Shown here: piece after piece, positions 18,250 to 29,175 of the stretch | Layout: each line of letters opens with the position of its first letter | Position numbering within the stretch: position 1 is the first letter of the stretch | Assembly: GCF_016907085.1 (NCBI RefSeq) | Contig: NZ_JAFBBJ010000001.1 | Location: forward strand, 2,976,001 to 3,040,000 | Reading direction: 5' to 3' | Length of the DNA: 64,000 nucleotides | Origin: Clavibacter michiganensis | GTDB lineage: Bacteria; Actinomycetota; Actinomycetes; Actinomycetales; Microbacteriaceae | Position numbers and translations under genes: made by a program | Notes under the pieces: generated by a model | What the model was told of the DNA's origin: nothing | The model's input: only the letters and a program-made list of their open reading frames with translations | Database searches by the model: none

Positions 18250-18665
18250 CGGTCTGCCTCGTTCCTCTTCATCGCTTCGGGGATCTTCTTGACGGTCTCG
18301 GCCGTGCGGGGCGCGCCCTGCACGGTCTTCAGCTGCCTGCGGCCCTGCAGGTACATGACCAGGCCGATGACGGCCCAGATCACGGCCACGACGACCGCGG
18401 CCCAGGCCAGGTTGTCGAACCAGTACGACAGGGCGTACATGAGGGCGACGGAGAGGAAGAACACGGCCATGAGGCCCGCGTATCCCGCGCCGCCCAGGAG
18501 GCCGGCGCCCTTCCCGGCCTTCTTCGCCGAGTCGCTGATCTCCGCCCTGGCGAGGGCGATCTCCTGGCGCATGAGCGTGGAGACGTCCTTCGTGACGTTC
18601 CCGAGGAGGTCGCCGAGGCTGGTGCTCGCGGCCTTCTCCTCGGACGGGGTGCGTCCGTCGGTCAT
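18246..18665 (-). CDS. Putative actinobacterial holin-X (phage-holin-like) membrane protein
   Basis: A 139-residue protein with an amphipathic N-terminal part (SLGDLLGNVTKDVSTLMRQEIALARAEI) followed by two hydrophobic segments (about residues 52-76 and 83-106) and a basic tail. This is the layout of the Actinobacterial Holin-X superfamily of chromosomal membrane proteins, not a lysis holin. ATGA overlaps on both sides couple it to the DUF3618 gene and the interrupted upstream gene. Confidence 0.78.
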   Translation of the reverse strand: MTDGRTPSEEKAASTSLGDLLGNVTKDVSTLMRQEIALARAEISDSAKKAGKGAGLLGGAGYAGLMAVFFLSVALMYALSYWFDNLAWAAVVVAVIWAVIGLVMYLQGRRQLKTVQGAPRTAETVKKIPEAMKRNEADR

Positions 18666-19474
18666 GCGCGCGATCCGCCGGACGTGCCGCCCGCGCCGAA
18701 GGTCCCGGCCAGCGGATCGGCGGTGCGCGTCTGGTCGTGGAGCGGCGTGGAGGCGCCGTCGGATCCGACGCCGACCGGCTCGTCCGTGCTGAGGGCGGTG
18801 GGCGACGCGGGGGTCGTCGCGCCGGTCGACGGCGTCGGCTGCTCGGCTTCCTCCTGGTCGTGCGCCTCGCTGGTGAGCGAGCGCGTCAGGCGGCCCGCGG
18901 CGACGCCCGCCACGACGGCGAGGCCGACGAACAGGCCCGGGCGGCGGCGCGCGAAGTCGGTCACGTCCTTCAGGAGGGTGCCCGGGTCGCGGCCCTCGAG
19001 GTACGAGGCGGCGCTGCCGCTGCGCTGGGCGACCTGGGAGACGAGCTCGCTCGCGAGGCCCGTGCTCTCGGACTTGTCGCCCATGTCGCGCAGCTCGTCG
19101 CTGAGGGTGCGGAGGCTGCCCGCGGCGCGCTCCTGCTGGATCCCGGTCTGCTCGCGGAGCTGGTCGCGCGTCTGCGCCAGGAGGTCCTGCGCCTGCGACT
19201 TCACCTCGGACGCGACCTTCGAGGCCTCGTCCTTCGTGACGCCGGCGACGTGCTGGGTGCCGGCCTTCGCGTCGCCGGCCACGGAGGCGGCCTGCTCCTT
19301 CGCGGTGTCCTTCGTGCTGCTGCTGCTGCTGCCGCCGGTGGTGTCGCGACCGGTCGTGCTCGTGCCGGTCGGGCCGGTCGTGCCGGGCTAGGCCGGGACG
19401 GGGACGGTGGCGTGCGCGTCGTCGGCGGAGGATCCGCCGCCCGCGGGCGACGCCGGTGTGAGGTCGTTCGACAT
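18662..19474 (-). pseudogene. Single-helix envelope protein gene interrupted by an in-frame TAG
   Basis: The natural start appears to be ATG at 19474, behind GAGAGGGA. It reads 28 codons (MSNDLTPASPAGGG...) and then meets TAG at 19390-19388. The same frame continues with sequence that still looks coding (STKDTAKEQAASVAGDAKAG) down to 18662. A 206-residue product could be made only by restarting at GTG 19282. That part has amphipathic Ala/Lys helices, RRRPGLFVGLAVVAGVAAGRL as one membrane segment and an acidic Thr/Pro-rich tail. The intact protein would be about 270 residues. Whether this is real decay, readthrough, restart or a sequencing error cannot be told here. Confidence 0.65.
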
Positions 19475-19622
19475 GTGGTTCCCTCTCGGTGCTCGAGTTC
19501 CCCAGGGCTCGGGCCCGGGGAGTCCACACGCAACTCCGGGAGGTGGGGCAGTGCATAGCCCCCGCCTAAATGAGAGGGCCCCTAACTATTCGTGCGCAGA
19601 TGCGCTATGGGGGTGGCGCCTG

Positions 19623-21683
19623 CTACGGCGTCTGGCGGCCGCTGGTGTGCTTGACGGGCGTCGTCGGCGGCGGGCCGGGGCGACGCGAGACCGGGCGCAC
19701 CGGCTCGCCGCGGCGGTCCTGCCCGGGCACGGGGCGCGAGCGGCGGCCGTAGATGAGCTCCGACGAGTCGAGCAGCCACGGCACCAGCGCGAGCGTGACG
19801 CCGTGCACGAGGAGCAGCTTCTGACGGATCCGCCGGGCCTTGTGGTTGTGCAGCAGCGTCTCCCACCAGTGGCCGACGATGTAGACGGGCGTGTAGACCG
19901 TGATGATCTCGCTGCCGTGCTCCGCGCGGCGGGACTTCAGGTACTTGATGAGCGGGAAGCTGATGTCGCGGTACGGGGAGGCGACGATGCGCAGCGGCAT
20001 CTCGATCTCCATCTCGATCCACTGGCGCTCGAGCAGCTTCGTCGCCTCGTCGTCGACGGACACATGCACCGCCTCGATGCTGTCGTGGTTCGCCGCGATC
20101 GCGTAGTCGAGCGCCTTGAGCACCGGCTTCTGCATCCGGCCGACGAGCACGACCGCGTGGTCGCCCGTGGATCCGAAGACCGTGACCGGATCGACCTCGA
20201 TCTCCTTCTCCACGTCGCGGTAGTAGCGGTTGACGCCGAGCATGAGGAGGAACAGCACCGGCATGATCGCGAAGACGAGCCAGGCGCCGTGGGTGAACTT
20301 GGTGATGGTGACGACGATGAGCACGAGCGCCGTGAGCAGCGCGCCGAACGCGTTGATGGCGAGGCCGCGGATGACCTCGCCGCGGTTCGCGCAGCCCTCG
20401 CGGAGCATGCGGGTCCAGTGCACGACCATGCCGGTCTGCCCGAGGGTGAACGACACGAAGACGCCGATGATGTAGAGCTGGATGAGCTGCGTGAGGTTCG
20501 CCTGGTAGACGACGAGGATCAGCGTCGCGCCGAGCGCCAGGAGCAGCATGCCGTTGCTGTAGACGAGGCGGTCGCCGCGCGTGAGCAGCGACTTGGGCGC
20601 GTAGGCGTCCTTCGCGAGCACGGAGCCGAGCAGCGGGAAGCCGTTGAACGCGGTGTTGGCGGCGAGGAGGAGCACGGCGGCGGTGGTCGCCTGCAGCAGG
20701 TAGAACATCACGCTGCCGTTGCCGAATGTGGCCCCCGCGACCTGCGCCATGAGGCTCTTCTGCGGCTCGGTCGCGCACTCCGCCCAGCCCTGGAGGTCGC
20801 ACGGGTGCTCGCCGTAGTGCACGCGCGCGATGAGGGCGAGGGTCGTGAGGCCCACGAACAGGACGATGGCGGTGCCGCCCATGATCACGAGGGTGGCCTG
20901 CGCGTTCTTGACCTTCGGGGTGCGGAACGCGGGCACGCCGTTGGAGATGGCCTCGACGCCCGTGAGCGCCGAGCAGCCGCTCGAGAACGCGCGGAGCAGC
21001 AGGAGGATGAAGGCGACCTGCGACAGGGCCGGCGTGTCCACCGTGTACCCCGCCGACTCGGCGACGGGCGGGTCGCCGAGAGCGGTGCGGGTGAGGCCCA
21101 CGACGATCATCACGCCGACGCTCGCGATGAAGAGGTACGTCGGCACCGCGAACGCCTTGCTCGACTCGCGCACGCCGCGGAGGTTCACGGCCGCGAGGAG
21201 CGCGACGAAGAAGACCGCGATCTCGACACGGAACGGCGCGATCTCCGGGATCGCGCTGATGATGTTGTCGACGCCCGAGGCCACCGACACCGCCACGGTG
21301 AGGATGTAGTCGACGAGGAGCGCGGACGCGACGACGAGGCCGGCCTTCTCGCCGAGGTTCTTGTGCGCCACCTCGTAGTCGCCGCCGCCCGACGGGTAGG
21401 CCTTGATGAGCTGGCGGTAGCTGAGCACCACGACGACCAGCAGGATCACGACGCAGGCCGCGACCCAGGGCGCGAAGCTCAGGAACGCGAGGCCGCCGAG
21501 CGTGAGGATGAGGAGCAGCTCCTGCGGGGCGTACGCGACGGAGCTGAGCGGGTCGCTCGCGAAGATGGGGAGCGCGAGGTGCTTGGGGAGCAGCTGGCCC
21601 TCGAGCTTGTCGCTGGCGAGCTTCTCGCCGATGAGCAGCCGCTTGGCGGGGCTGCTCTCGGGAGCCTGGGGGTCCGGAGTCAC
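19623..21683 (-). CDS. APC-superfamily permease, KimA-like potassium importer
   Basis: A 686-residue membrane protein with about twelve helices in residues 35-470. It shows the KimA-type signature LPIFASDPLSSVAYAPQELL at residues ~38-57, YPSGGGDYEVAHKNLGE, and GVEAISNGVPAF. A cytoplasmic C-terminal domain of about 200 residues follows (VFGSTGDHAVVLVGRMQKP). In Firmicutes this group imports K+ with H+ and is regulated by c-di-AMP; activity here is inferred by similarity. The tail past residue 640 is Arg/Pro-rich. The GTG start at 21683 follows the family N-terminus. No riboswitch is seen in the 88-bp upstream spacer. The 148 bp beyond its stop (19475-19622) hold only the promoter region of the leftward operon. 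Confidence 0.85.
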   Translation of the reverse strand: MTPDPQAPESSPAKRLLIGEKLASDKLEGQLLPKHLALPIFASDPLSSVAYAPQELLLILTLGGLAFLSFAPWVAACVVILLVVVVLSYRQLIKAYPSGGGDYEVAHKNLGEKAGLVVASALLVDYILTVAVSVASGVDNIISAIPEIAPFRVEIAVFFVALLAAVNLRGVRESSKAFAVPTYLFIASVGVMIVVGLTRTALGDPPVAESAGYTVDTPALSQVAFILLLLRAFSSGCSALTGVEAISNGVPAFRTPKVKNAQATLVIMGGTAIVLFVGLTTLALIARVHYGEHPCDLQGWAECATEPQKSLMAQVAGATFGNGSVMFYLLQATTAAVLLLAANTAFNGFPLLGSVLAKDAYAPKSLLTRGDRLVYSNGMLLLALGATLILVVYQANLTQLIQLYIIGVFVSFTLGQTGMVVHWTRMLREGCANRGEVIRGLAINAFGALLTALVLIVVTITKFTHGAWLVFAIMPVLFLLMLGVNRYYRDVEKEIEVDPVTVFGSTGDHAVVLVGRMQKPVLKALDYAIAANHDSIEAVHVSVDDEATKLLERQWIEMEIEMPLRIVASPYRDISFPLIKYLKSRRAEHGSEIITVYTPVYIVGHWWETLLHNHKARRIRQKLLLVHGVTLALVPWLLDSSELIYGRRSRPVPGQDRRGEPVRPVSRRPGPPPTTPVKHTSGRQTP

Positions 21684-21771
21684 GAGCGGCCACGATACAT
21701 GGCGACGCGCCCGGGCCGCGACGGTGCCGGGAGCGGGCCGTGAGGCCGCTGGATCCCCGTCGTCCCGCGGA

Positions 21772-22437
21772 CTACCCGACCGTCGCGACCGGGCCCGTCG
21801 GCAGGGTGCCCGCCGGGTCGTCCGGGGCGGCGCCGCGCGTGCGGCGGCGGGGTGCGCGGGCGGGCACGGGCAGGTCGAACAGGGGGAGGGTGCGCTGCAC
21901 GATGGGGCCGATCAGCAGCGCGAACGCGAGCGTGCCGACCCCCACGTCCCCGCCGAGCGCCCAGCCGATCGCGAGCACCACCAGCTCGATGCCGACGCGC
22001 ACGCGCCACACCGGCCAGCCCGTGCGGCGGTGGATCCCGGTCATGAGGCCGTCCCGCGGGCCCGGGCCGAAGTGCGCGCCGATGTAGAGGCCCGTCGCGA
22101 ACCCGAGGAGGACGAGGCCGGCGGCGAAGAGCGGGACGCGGATCCACAGGCTGTCGACCGCCGGGACGACGGCGAGCGCGACCTGCGCGCTGTAGCCGAC
22201 GAAGAGGACGTTGAGCACGGTGCCCCAGCCGGGACGCTGGCGGATGGGGATCCAGAGCAGCAGCACGAGCGCGCCGATGATGTTGGTGGCGACGCCGAAG
22301 GGGATGCCGGTCTTCAGCCCGAGGCCCTGGCTGAGGACGTCCCAGGGGGAGACGCCGATGGTGGCCTGGAGCATCATGCCGATGGCGAAGCCGTAGAGGA
22401 AGATGCCGATGGCGAACTGGACTGAGCGACGGAGCAT
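21772..22437 (-). CDS. YczE-like (YitT-type) membrane protein
   Basis: A 221-residue inner-membrane protein with five to six helices. It begins MLRRSVQFAIGIFLYGFAIGMML and contains GVSPWDVLSQGL and GPGPRDGLMTG, the conserved loops of the YczE group. The tail is Pro/Arg-rich. It is divergent from a MocR-type regulator, an arrangement repeatedly seen for YczE and its YczR regulator. The transport or other function is unknown. Confidence 0.82.
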   Translation of the reverse strand: MLRRSVQFAIGIFLYGFAIGMMLQATIGVSPWDVLSQGLGLKTGIPFGVATNIIGALVLLLWIPIRQRPGWGTVLNVLFVGYSAQVALAVVPAVDSLWIRVPLFAAGLVLLGFATGLYIGAHFGPGPRDGLMTGIHRRTGWPVWRVRVGIELVVLAIGWALGGDVGVGTLAFALLIGPIVQRTLPLFDLPVPARAPRRRTRGAAPDDPAGTLPTGPVATVG

Positions 22438-22474
22438 GGGGGAGATCCAATCGCGCCCGGGGGTTGCGCGACAA

Positions 22475-22500
22475 GAGGCCAATCGACAGGCTGTGGCCTC
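22475..22500. promoter_or_regulatory. Inverted repeat between yczE-like and MocR-type genes
   Basis: GAGGCCA (22475-22481) and TGGCCTC (22494-22500) form a perfect 7-bp dyad with a 12-bp spacer that ends exactly at the regulator's ATG. It is the likely autoregulatory operator of the GntR-type DNA-binding domain. Confidence 0.5.
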
Positions 22501-23964
22501 ATGGCCCTCGCTGGATCCGCTCCCTCCGCCGTCCTCGGCCCGTCCACCCTCACGGCGCTGCTGGGGGAGTGGGCACGGCCCGGTGCCCCGGCCTACCAGG
22601 CGCTCGCCGACGGGATCCGGCACCTGGTGCTCGACGGGCGCGTGCCCGTGGGAGCGCGCCTCCCCGCCGAGCGGGAGCTCGCGGCCGCGCTCGGCCTCAG
22701 CCGCACCACGGTCGCGGCGGCCTACGCGGCGCTGCGCGGGACCGGTCACCTCGCGAGCCGCCGCGGCTCGGGCAGCGTGACGAGGATCCCCCGGAGCGCG
22801 CCCCGCGCCGAGGGCGACGGCCGCGAGGTGGCGGACATGAGCCGCGCCGCCGTGCCCGCGGCACCCGCGCTCGCCGACGCCGCGACGCGCGCCGCCGCCC
22901 GGCTGCCCGCGCACCTCGAGGGGCACGGCTACGACGTCGACGGGCTGCCGGAGCTGCGCGAGGCGATCGCGGCCCGCTACCGCGCGCGCGGCTTGCCGAC
23001 CGAGGTCGACGACGTCATGGTGACGGTCGGCGCGCAGCACGCGATCGGCCTGCTCGCCTCCGTCCTCGTGCACCGCGGCGACCGCGCGCTCGTCGAGCAG
23101 CCGAGCTACCCGCACGCGATCCAGGCGCTGCGCGACGCGGGCGCCCGGCTCGTCGGGGCGGGCGTCGGCGCCGACGGCTGGGACGAGGACGTGCTCGAGC
23201 AGACGATCCGCCGCACCCGGCCCGCGCTCGCGTACCTCATGCCGGACTTCCACAACCCGACGGGCCGCACGATGCCCGAGGACCAGCGCGCGCGGATCGT
23301 GGCGCTCGCCGAGGCGCACGGCGTGACCGTGATCGCGGACGAGACGACGGCCGAGCTCGACATCGACCGGGCGACCGCCCATCCGCCGCTCGCCGTGCAC
23401 GGGTCGCCGGGCGCGGTCGTGCTCGTCGGGTCGGTGGGCAAGACGGTGTGGGGCGGGCTCCGCGTCGGCTGGATCCGCGCCGGCCGGCCGCTCCTCCGCG
23501 AGCTCGCCCGCGCGCGCTCGGCCCGCGACCTCGGCACGCCCGTGCTCGAGCAGCTCGTGGTGGCCGAGGTGCTGGGCGGGATGGACGGGATCCTCGCGGA
23601 GCGCCGCGCCCGCCTGCTCGAGACGCGCGACCACGTCGAGGCCGAGCTCGCGCGTCGGTTCCCCGGGTGGGAGGTCCCGCACGTCGACGGCGGGCTCGCG
23701 GTGTGGGTCGGGATCGGCGCGCCCGTGAGCACGGAGCTCGCGCTGGCCGCCCGCTCGCGCGGGCTGGCGATCACGGGCGGGAGCAGGTTCGGGCACGACG
23801 GCGCGTTCGAGCGGTTCCTCCGGATCCCCATCACGGCGCCGCCCGCCGCGACCGACCGCGCGCTGGACATCCTCGAGGAGGCCTGGCGCGGTCTCGCGCC
23901 CTCCGTCGGCCGGCTCGACCTCGGCGGGGAGCACGACGTGGTGGACCGGTCGGTCCTGGTCTGA
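22501..23964 (+). CDS. MocR-type regulator (GntR HTH fused to aminotransferase domain), YczR-like
   Basis: A 487-residue protein. The GntR winged helix is at about residues 30-95 (LPAERELAAALGLSRTTVAAAYAAL) and is joined to a fold-type I aminotransferase-like domain (~115-470). The PLP site shows HNPTGRTMP, then an SVGKTVWGGLRVGW lysine region. It binds PLP and controls the divergent membrane-protein gene, as described for YczR-type proteins; this pairing is inferred from position. There is no Shine-Dalgarno sequence at ATG 22501, because the dyad abuts it, so the message may be leaderless or start further inside. Confidence 0.85.
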   Translation: MALAGSAPSAVLGPSTLTALLGEWARPGAPAYQALADGIRHLVLDGRVPVGARLPAERELAAALGLSRTTVAAAYAALRGTGHLASRRGSGSVTRIPRSAPRAEGDGREVADMSRAAVPAAPALADAATRAAARLPAHLEGHGYDVDGLPELREAIAARYRARGLPTEVDDVMVTVGAQHAIGLLASVLVHRGDRALVEQPSYPHAIQALRDAGARLVGAGVGADGWDEDVLEQTIRRTRPALAYLMPDFHNPTGRTMPEDQRARIVALAEAHGVTVIADETTAELDIDRATAHPPLAVHGSPGAVVLVGSVGKTVWGGLRVGWIRAGRPLLRELARARSARDLGTPVLEQLVVAEVLGGMDGILAERRARLLETRDHVEAELARRFPGWEVPHVDGGLAVWVGIGAPVSTELALAARSRGLAITGGSRFGHDGAFERFLRIPITAPPAATDRALDILEEAWRGLAPSVGRLDLGGEHDVVDRSVLV

Positions 23965-24124
23965 CGGCCGCATCCCGGCCCTGGGGACGCGACCGTCGGC
24001 GGGCGGGCGGATCCCGGTACCGTCCAGGCGTCCGCGCGTCCCCCGAGGGCCGTCCTCCACCACCTCCGCGTCGGCGAGCGACGTCCCCGTCGGGTCGCGA
24101 ACCGCACGAGCCTGGAGGAACGAC

Positions 24125-25102
24125 ATGCGCATCCATCCGCGATCCACCACCACCTCGACCCCGGCGGCCCCGGCCGCCTCCCGCCCCCGATCCCGACGGA
24201 GGACGACCACCGGCGTCGCGCTGGCGCTCGCCGGCGGCCTCGCCTCGTCGGCGTTCCTCGCGGCGCCCATCGCGGCGTCGGCCGAGGACGCGTCCGTCGT
24301 CGTCGCCCCCGCGTCGGCGGCGGCCGCCGCCACCGCGCACTGGACGCCCGAGCGCCGCGCCGCGGCCCTCGCCGCCTCGCCCGCGGTCGCCGCGTCCGTG
24401 TCGACCTCCGCCGCGACGGCCTCCCCGGAGTCCGTCTCCGACGCCGCCGGCGCCGCCGTGCCGCACCCGGACCAGCCGTTCGTCGGGGTCCTCTTCTCCG
24501 TCGACGGCGGACGCGACCGCGCCTGCACCGCGAGCGTCGTCGACACACCCGACGGCGACGTCATCGCGACCGCCGCCCACTGCCTGGTCGACCGGCGCAG
24601 CGGCAGCGCGACCACCCTGGCCACGTTCATCCCCGGAGCCCAGGGCGCCACGGCGCCCCACGGCATCTGGCCGGTGCGCGTCGCGGCCGTCTCCTCCGCG
24701 TGGACCACGAGCGGCCGTCCCTCGGACGACGCCGGGTTCGCCCGCGTGAGCGGCCCCGCGGGCGAGGTGCTCGCGGCGTCGGTGGGCGCGGCCGAGCCCG
24801 TCTTCGGGACGACCCTCGTGCCGGCGACCGGTCAGGCGCCGAGCCTCGCGATCCTCGGCTACCCGGCCGCCGGATCCGCGACGGCCGCGCTCGAGGCGTG
24901 CGAGGGCCGCCCGCAGCACGACGCCGGCGGCCAGACCTCCCTGCCGTGCACGCTGGGGAAGGGCGCTGCCGGATCCCCGGTGCTGACGTTCACCGGCGAG
25001 CAGCGCGCCGTCGTCGCGCGTCCCTCCGCGGGGCGCGGCGTGCTCCTCGCCACGTGGGGCGCCGACGCCGAGCGGGCGCTGACCTCGCTGCACGGGCGAT
25101 AG
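24125..25102 (+). CDS. Secreted trypsin-like serine protease
   Basis: A 325-residue protein with a long basic N-region and a Sec-type signal (TGVALALAGGLASSAFLAAPIAASA, cleavage near residue 53), an Ala-rich propeptide-like stretch to about 115, then an S1-family domain. The catalytic triad is visible: His in TAAHC (~residue 158), Asp in SDDAGFARV (~200) and Ser in GAAGSPVL (~282). Paired cysteines near the histidine and before the serine support an extracellular fold. RBS GGAGGAAC lies 5 nt before the ATG. Plant-associated Clavibacter carry many such proteases; a role in host interaction is possible but not shown. Confidence 0.85.
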   Translation: MRIHPRSTTTSTPAAPAASRPRSRRRTTTGVALALAGGLASSAFLAAPIAASAEDASVVVAPASAAAAATAHWTPERRAAALAASPAVAASVSTSAATASPESVSDAAGAAVPHPDQPFVGVLFSVDGGRDRACTASVVDTPDGDVIATAAHCLVDRRSGSATTLATFIPGAQGATAPHGIWPVRVAAVSSAWTTSGRPSDDAGFARVSGPAGEVLAASVGAAEPVFGTTLVPATGQAPSLAILGYPAAGSATAALEACEGRPQHDAGGQTSLPCTLGKGAAGSPVLTFTGEQRAVVARPSAGRGVLLATWGADAERALTSLHGR

Positions 25103-25214
25103 CGATCGCCCCGGGCCACGGTCCGGTGTCCGCCGAGCGCCGGACACCGGACCGCCGCCTGGGGATCGCCCTTCGTGCACGAAGGAGTTGGGCGGGCGCG
25201 AGCATACTGAACCG

Positions 25215-27296
<2,082 letters not shown>

Positions 27297-27315
27297 CCGC
27301 ACCCGCGAGATCCAT

Positions 27316-27347
27316 CGACGCGCCCTCGGGAGACCGGGGGCGCGTCG
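27316..27347. terminator. glgX terminator hairpin
   Basis: CGACGCGCCC (27316-27325) pairs with GGGCGCGTCG (27338-27347) across a 12-nt loop, 20 bp after the glgX stop codon. Confidence 0.6.
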
Positions 27348-27423
27348 CCGTGTCCGGGGGCGGTGCCGGGCGGGCGTAGCGTGGGGAGGCCCCGTTTCCG
27401 CTCCCGGGGAGATCGGATCCCGT

Positions 27424-28488
27424 GTGACGTCATCGCCCGTCCCCCGGCCGCCGTCGACCCGGACGCTCGACCTCGAGGCCGCGATGCGCGCGAGCGTCGG
27501 CCTGCTCGTGCCGCTGGTGGTGCTGCTCGCGATCGACCGGCTCGACCTCGCGCTCTACGCGTCGTTCGGCGCCTTCACCGGGCTCTACGGGCGCAACGAG
27601 CGCTACCGGCTGAGGCTCGCGAGCGTGGGCGCCGGTGCCGCGATGATGCTCGTCGCGATCACCACGGGCGTGCTCCTGTCGCTCGCCGACGCGCCGCTCG
27701 CGCTCGAGGCCGTGGGCCTCGCGATCGTGCTGGGCGGGGCGTCGCTCGTGTCGACGGCGATGAGCCTGGTGCCGCCGCATCCGCTGTTCCCCGTGTTCGG
27801 GCTGGTCGTCTGCGCGGCCGTGCCGGTGGACGGCGCCCAGGCGCGCGACGCGCTCGTGACGGCGGTCGCCGCGATCCTCTTCTCCGCGGGCGTGTGCATG
27901 TCCGGCTGGCTGCTCCGGCGGTGGGCGCCGGACGCGCAGGCGCACCGCTTCCGGGCGCTGCCTCGGATCCCCGTGCGCGACGCCGCCGTGCACCGCGACC
28001 CCGCCGCGTGGACCGCGGTCGTCGCGAACGTCGTCGGCGCGCTCGTGGCGGGCGCGATCGCGGTGGCCCTCGGGCTCGGGCACCACTACTGGGCGGTCGT
28101 GACGCTCGTCGCCGTGCTGCCGGTGGTGCGCGGGCCGCTGTCCTTCACGCGCGTCGCGCACCGGGTGCTCGGGACGCTCGCCGGGTCGGTCGTGGCCGCG
28201 GGGATCCTCGCGCTGCACCTGCCGGCGCCTGCCGTGATCGCCGTCGCCGTCGCGTGCCAGTTCGCCGCCGAGATCGCGGTGGGGCGGCACTACGGAGTGG
28301 CGCTCGTCTTCATCACGCCGCTCGCGCTCGTGATGGGCGGCCTCGGCCGGACGCTGCCGGTGCTGCCGCTCGTGGCCGACCGGGTGGTCGACACGGTCGT
28401 GGGTGCCGGCGTCGGCGTGGTCGTGATCCTCGTGCTGCGGGCGCTGGCGGCGCGGCGTCAGCGGCGGACGGCCCTCGGACCGGTCTGA
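27424..28488 (+). CDS. FUSC-family membrane protein
   Basis: A 354-residue protein with two blocks of hydrophobic helices (residues ~20-165 and ~200-345) separated by a short cytoplasmic linker. The second block has the FUSC pattern HHYWAVVTLVAVLPVVRG followed by RVLGTLAGSVVAAG. Family members are often linked to export of aromatic acids or inhibitors; the substrate is unknown here. The GTG at 27424 is the most upstream good start. The 3' end overlaps the convergent small membrane gene by 31 bp. Confidence 0.8.
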   Translation: MTSSPVPRPPSTRTLDLEAAMRASVGLLVPLVVLLAIDRLDLALYASFGAFTGLYGRNERYRLRLASVGAGAAMMLVAITTGVLLSLADAPLALEAVGLAIVLGGASLVSTAMSLVPPHPLFPVFGLVVCAAVPVDGAQARDALVTAVAAILFSAGVCMSGWLLRRWAPDAQAHRFRALPRIPVRDAAVHRDPAAWTAVVANVVGALVAGAIAVALGLGHHYWAVVTLVAVLPVVRGPLSFTRVAHRVLGTLAGSVVAAGILALHLPAPAVIAVAVACQFAAEIAVGRHYGVALVFITPLALVMGGLGRTLPVLPLVADRVVDTVVGAGVGVVVILVLRALAARRQRRTALGPV

Positions 28489-28739
28489 CGCAGCACGGCG
28501 CAGGCGACGCCGCCGGCCAGCGCGAGGACCGCGACGACCCCGCAGACGAGCGCCTGCCGGCCGAGCGCCTCGTGCACCGGGGAGGTCGCGGTGCCGAAGG
28601 CGGGCGGGGGCAGCTCGTCGATGAGGATCGCGCCCTGGACGAGCGCGACGGCGGCGAGCACCGCGGCGGGCACGAGGAGCGTGAAGCAGATCACGGCGCC
28701 CGCAAGGAGCAGGCGGGCGCGCGTCCGGGCCGTGGTCAT
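28458..28739 (-). CDS. Small two-helix membrane protein
   Basis: A 93-residue protein with hydrophobic segments at about residues 10-37 (LLLAGAVICFTLLVPAAVLAAVALV) and 62-83 (ALVCGVVAVLALAGGVACAVL), joined by an extracytoplasmic loop. No family is recognised. It follows the lipoprotein gene after 20 bp on the same strand, so the two probably form a small operon, and its tail overlaps the FUSC gene. Confidence 0.6.
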   Translation of the reverse strand: MTTARTRARLLLAGAVICFTLLVPAAVLAAVALVQGAILIDELPPPAFGTATSPVHEALGRQALVCGVVAVLALAGGVACAVLRQTGPRAVRR

Positions 28740-28759
28740 CGTCCGCTCACCCGGCCGGC

Positions 28760-29158
28760 CTAGGGGAGGACCGTGGTGCTCCAGCCGTAGATGCGGCCGT
28801 TCGCGCCGAAGACGTTCCAGCCGTCGGCGCAGGTGACGGTGGCGGGGTCGATCTCCGGCGGCCACCAGGTGTCCTGGATGGCGCTCATCTGCAGGTCGGT
28901 GCAGCCGCCCGGGGCGGGCGCGGGCGTGGCGGTCTGGACGGCGACGATGGTGCCCGTCTTCGCCTCGGACTTGGTGCGGATGAGCGTGCCGTCGGCCGGG
29001 ATCCACGTCGGCATCGACGCGCCGAGCGCCGTCTGGGCGTCCGCGGTGGTGGCGTAGATCTCGGTGGTGGGCGACGTGAACTGCGCGCTGGCCCCGCATC
29101 CGGACAGGAGCGCCGCGCTCGCGACGGCGGCCAGGACGGTGAGGGTCGGTCGATGCAT
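28760..29158 (-). CDS. Putative lipoprotein of unknown function
   Basis: A 132-residue protein with the signal MHRPTLTVLAAVASAALLSGCG, whose lipobox LLSGC predicts lipid attachment at Cys21. The mature part has three more cysteines counting the one right after the lipobox region, and aromatic-rich stretches (IQDTWWPPEIDP, WNVFGANGRIYGWSTTV). I do not recognise a family. It lies between the DUF2256/DUF3253-like gene and a small membrane gene, all leftward. Confidence 0.7.
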   Translation of the reverse strand: MHRPTLTVLAAVASAALLSGCGASAQFTSPTTEIYATTADAQTALGASMPTWIPADGTLIRTKSEAKTGTIVAVQTATPAPAPGGCTDLQMSAIQDTWWPPEIDPATVTCADGWNVFGANGRIYGWSTTVLP

Positions 29159-29175
29159 CCCCCTAGTGTGCCTGG

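Noticed and set aside
18246..18665. Phage lysis cassette because of the holin-like gene
   Set aside because: There is no endolysin or phage gene around it; the holin-X superfamily is a chromosomal membrane-protein group often found beside DUF3618 proteins.
19317..19332. Five CTG repeats as a phase-variable tract
   Set aside because: Triplet changes would not shift the frame, and the run is short; it simply encodes a Ser stretch on the other strand.
19684..19771. c-di-AMP riboswitch expected near a KimA-like gene
   Set aside because: The true upstream spacer of that gene (21684-21771) is only 88 bp and shows no riboswitch-like core; the stretch named here is inside its coding end.
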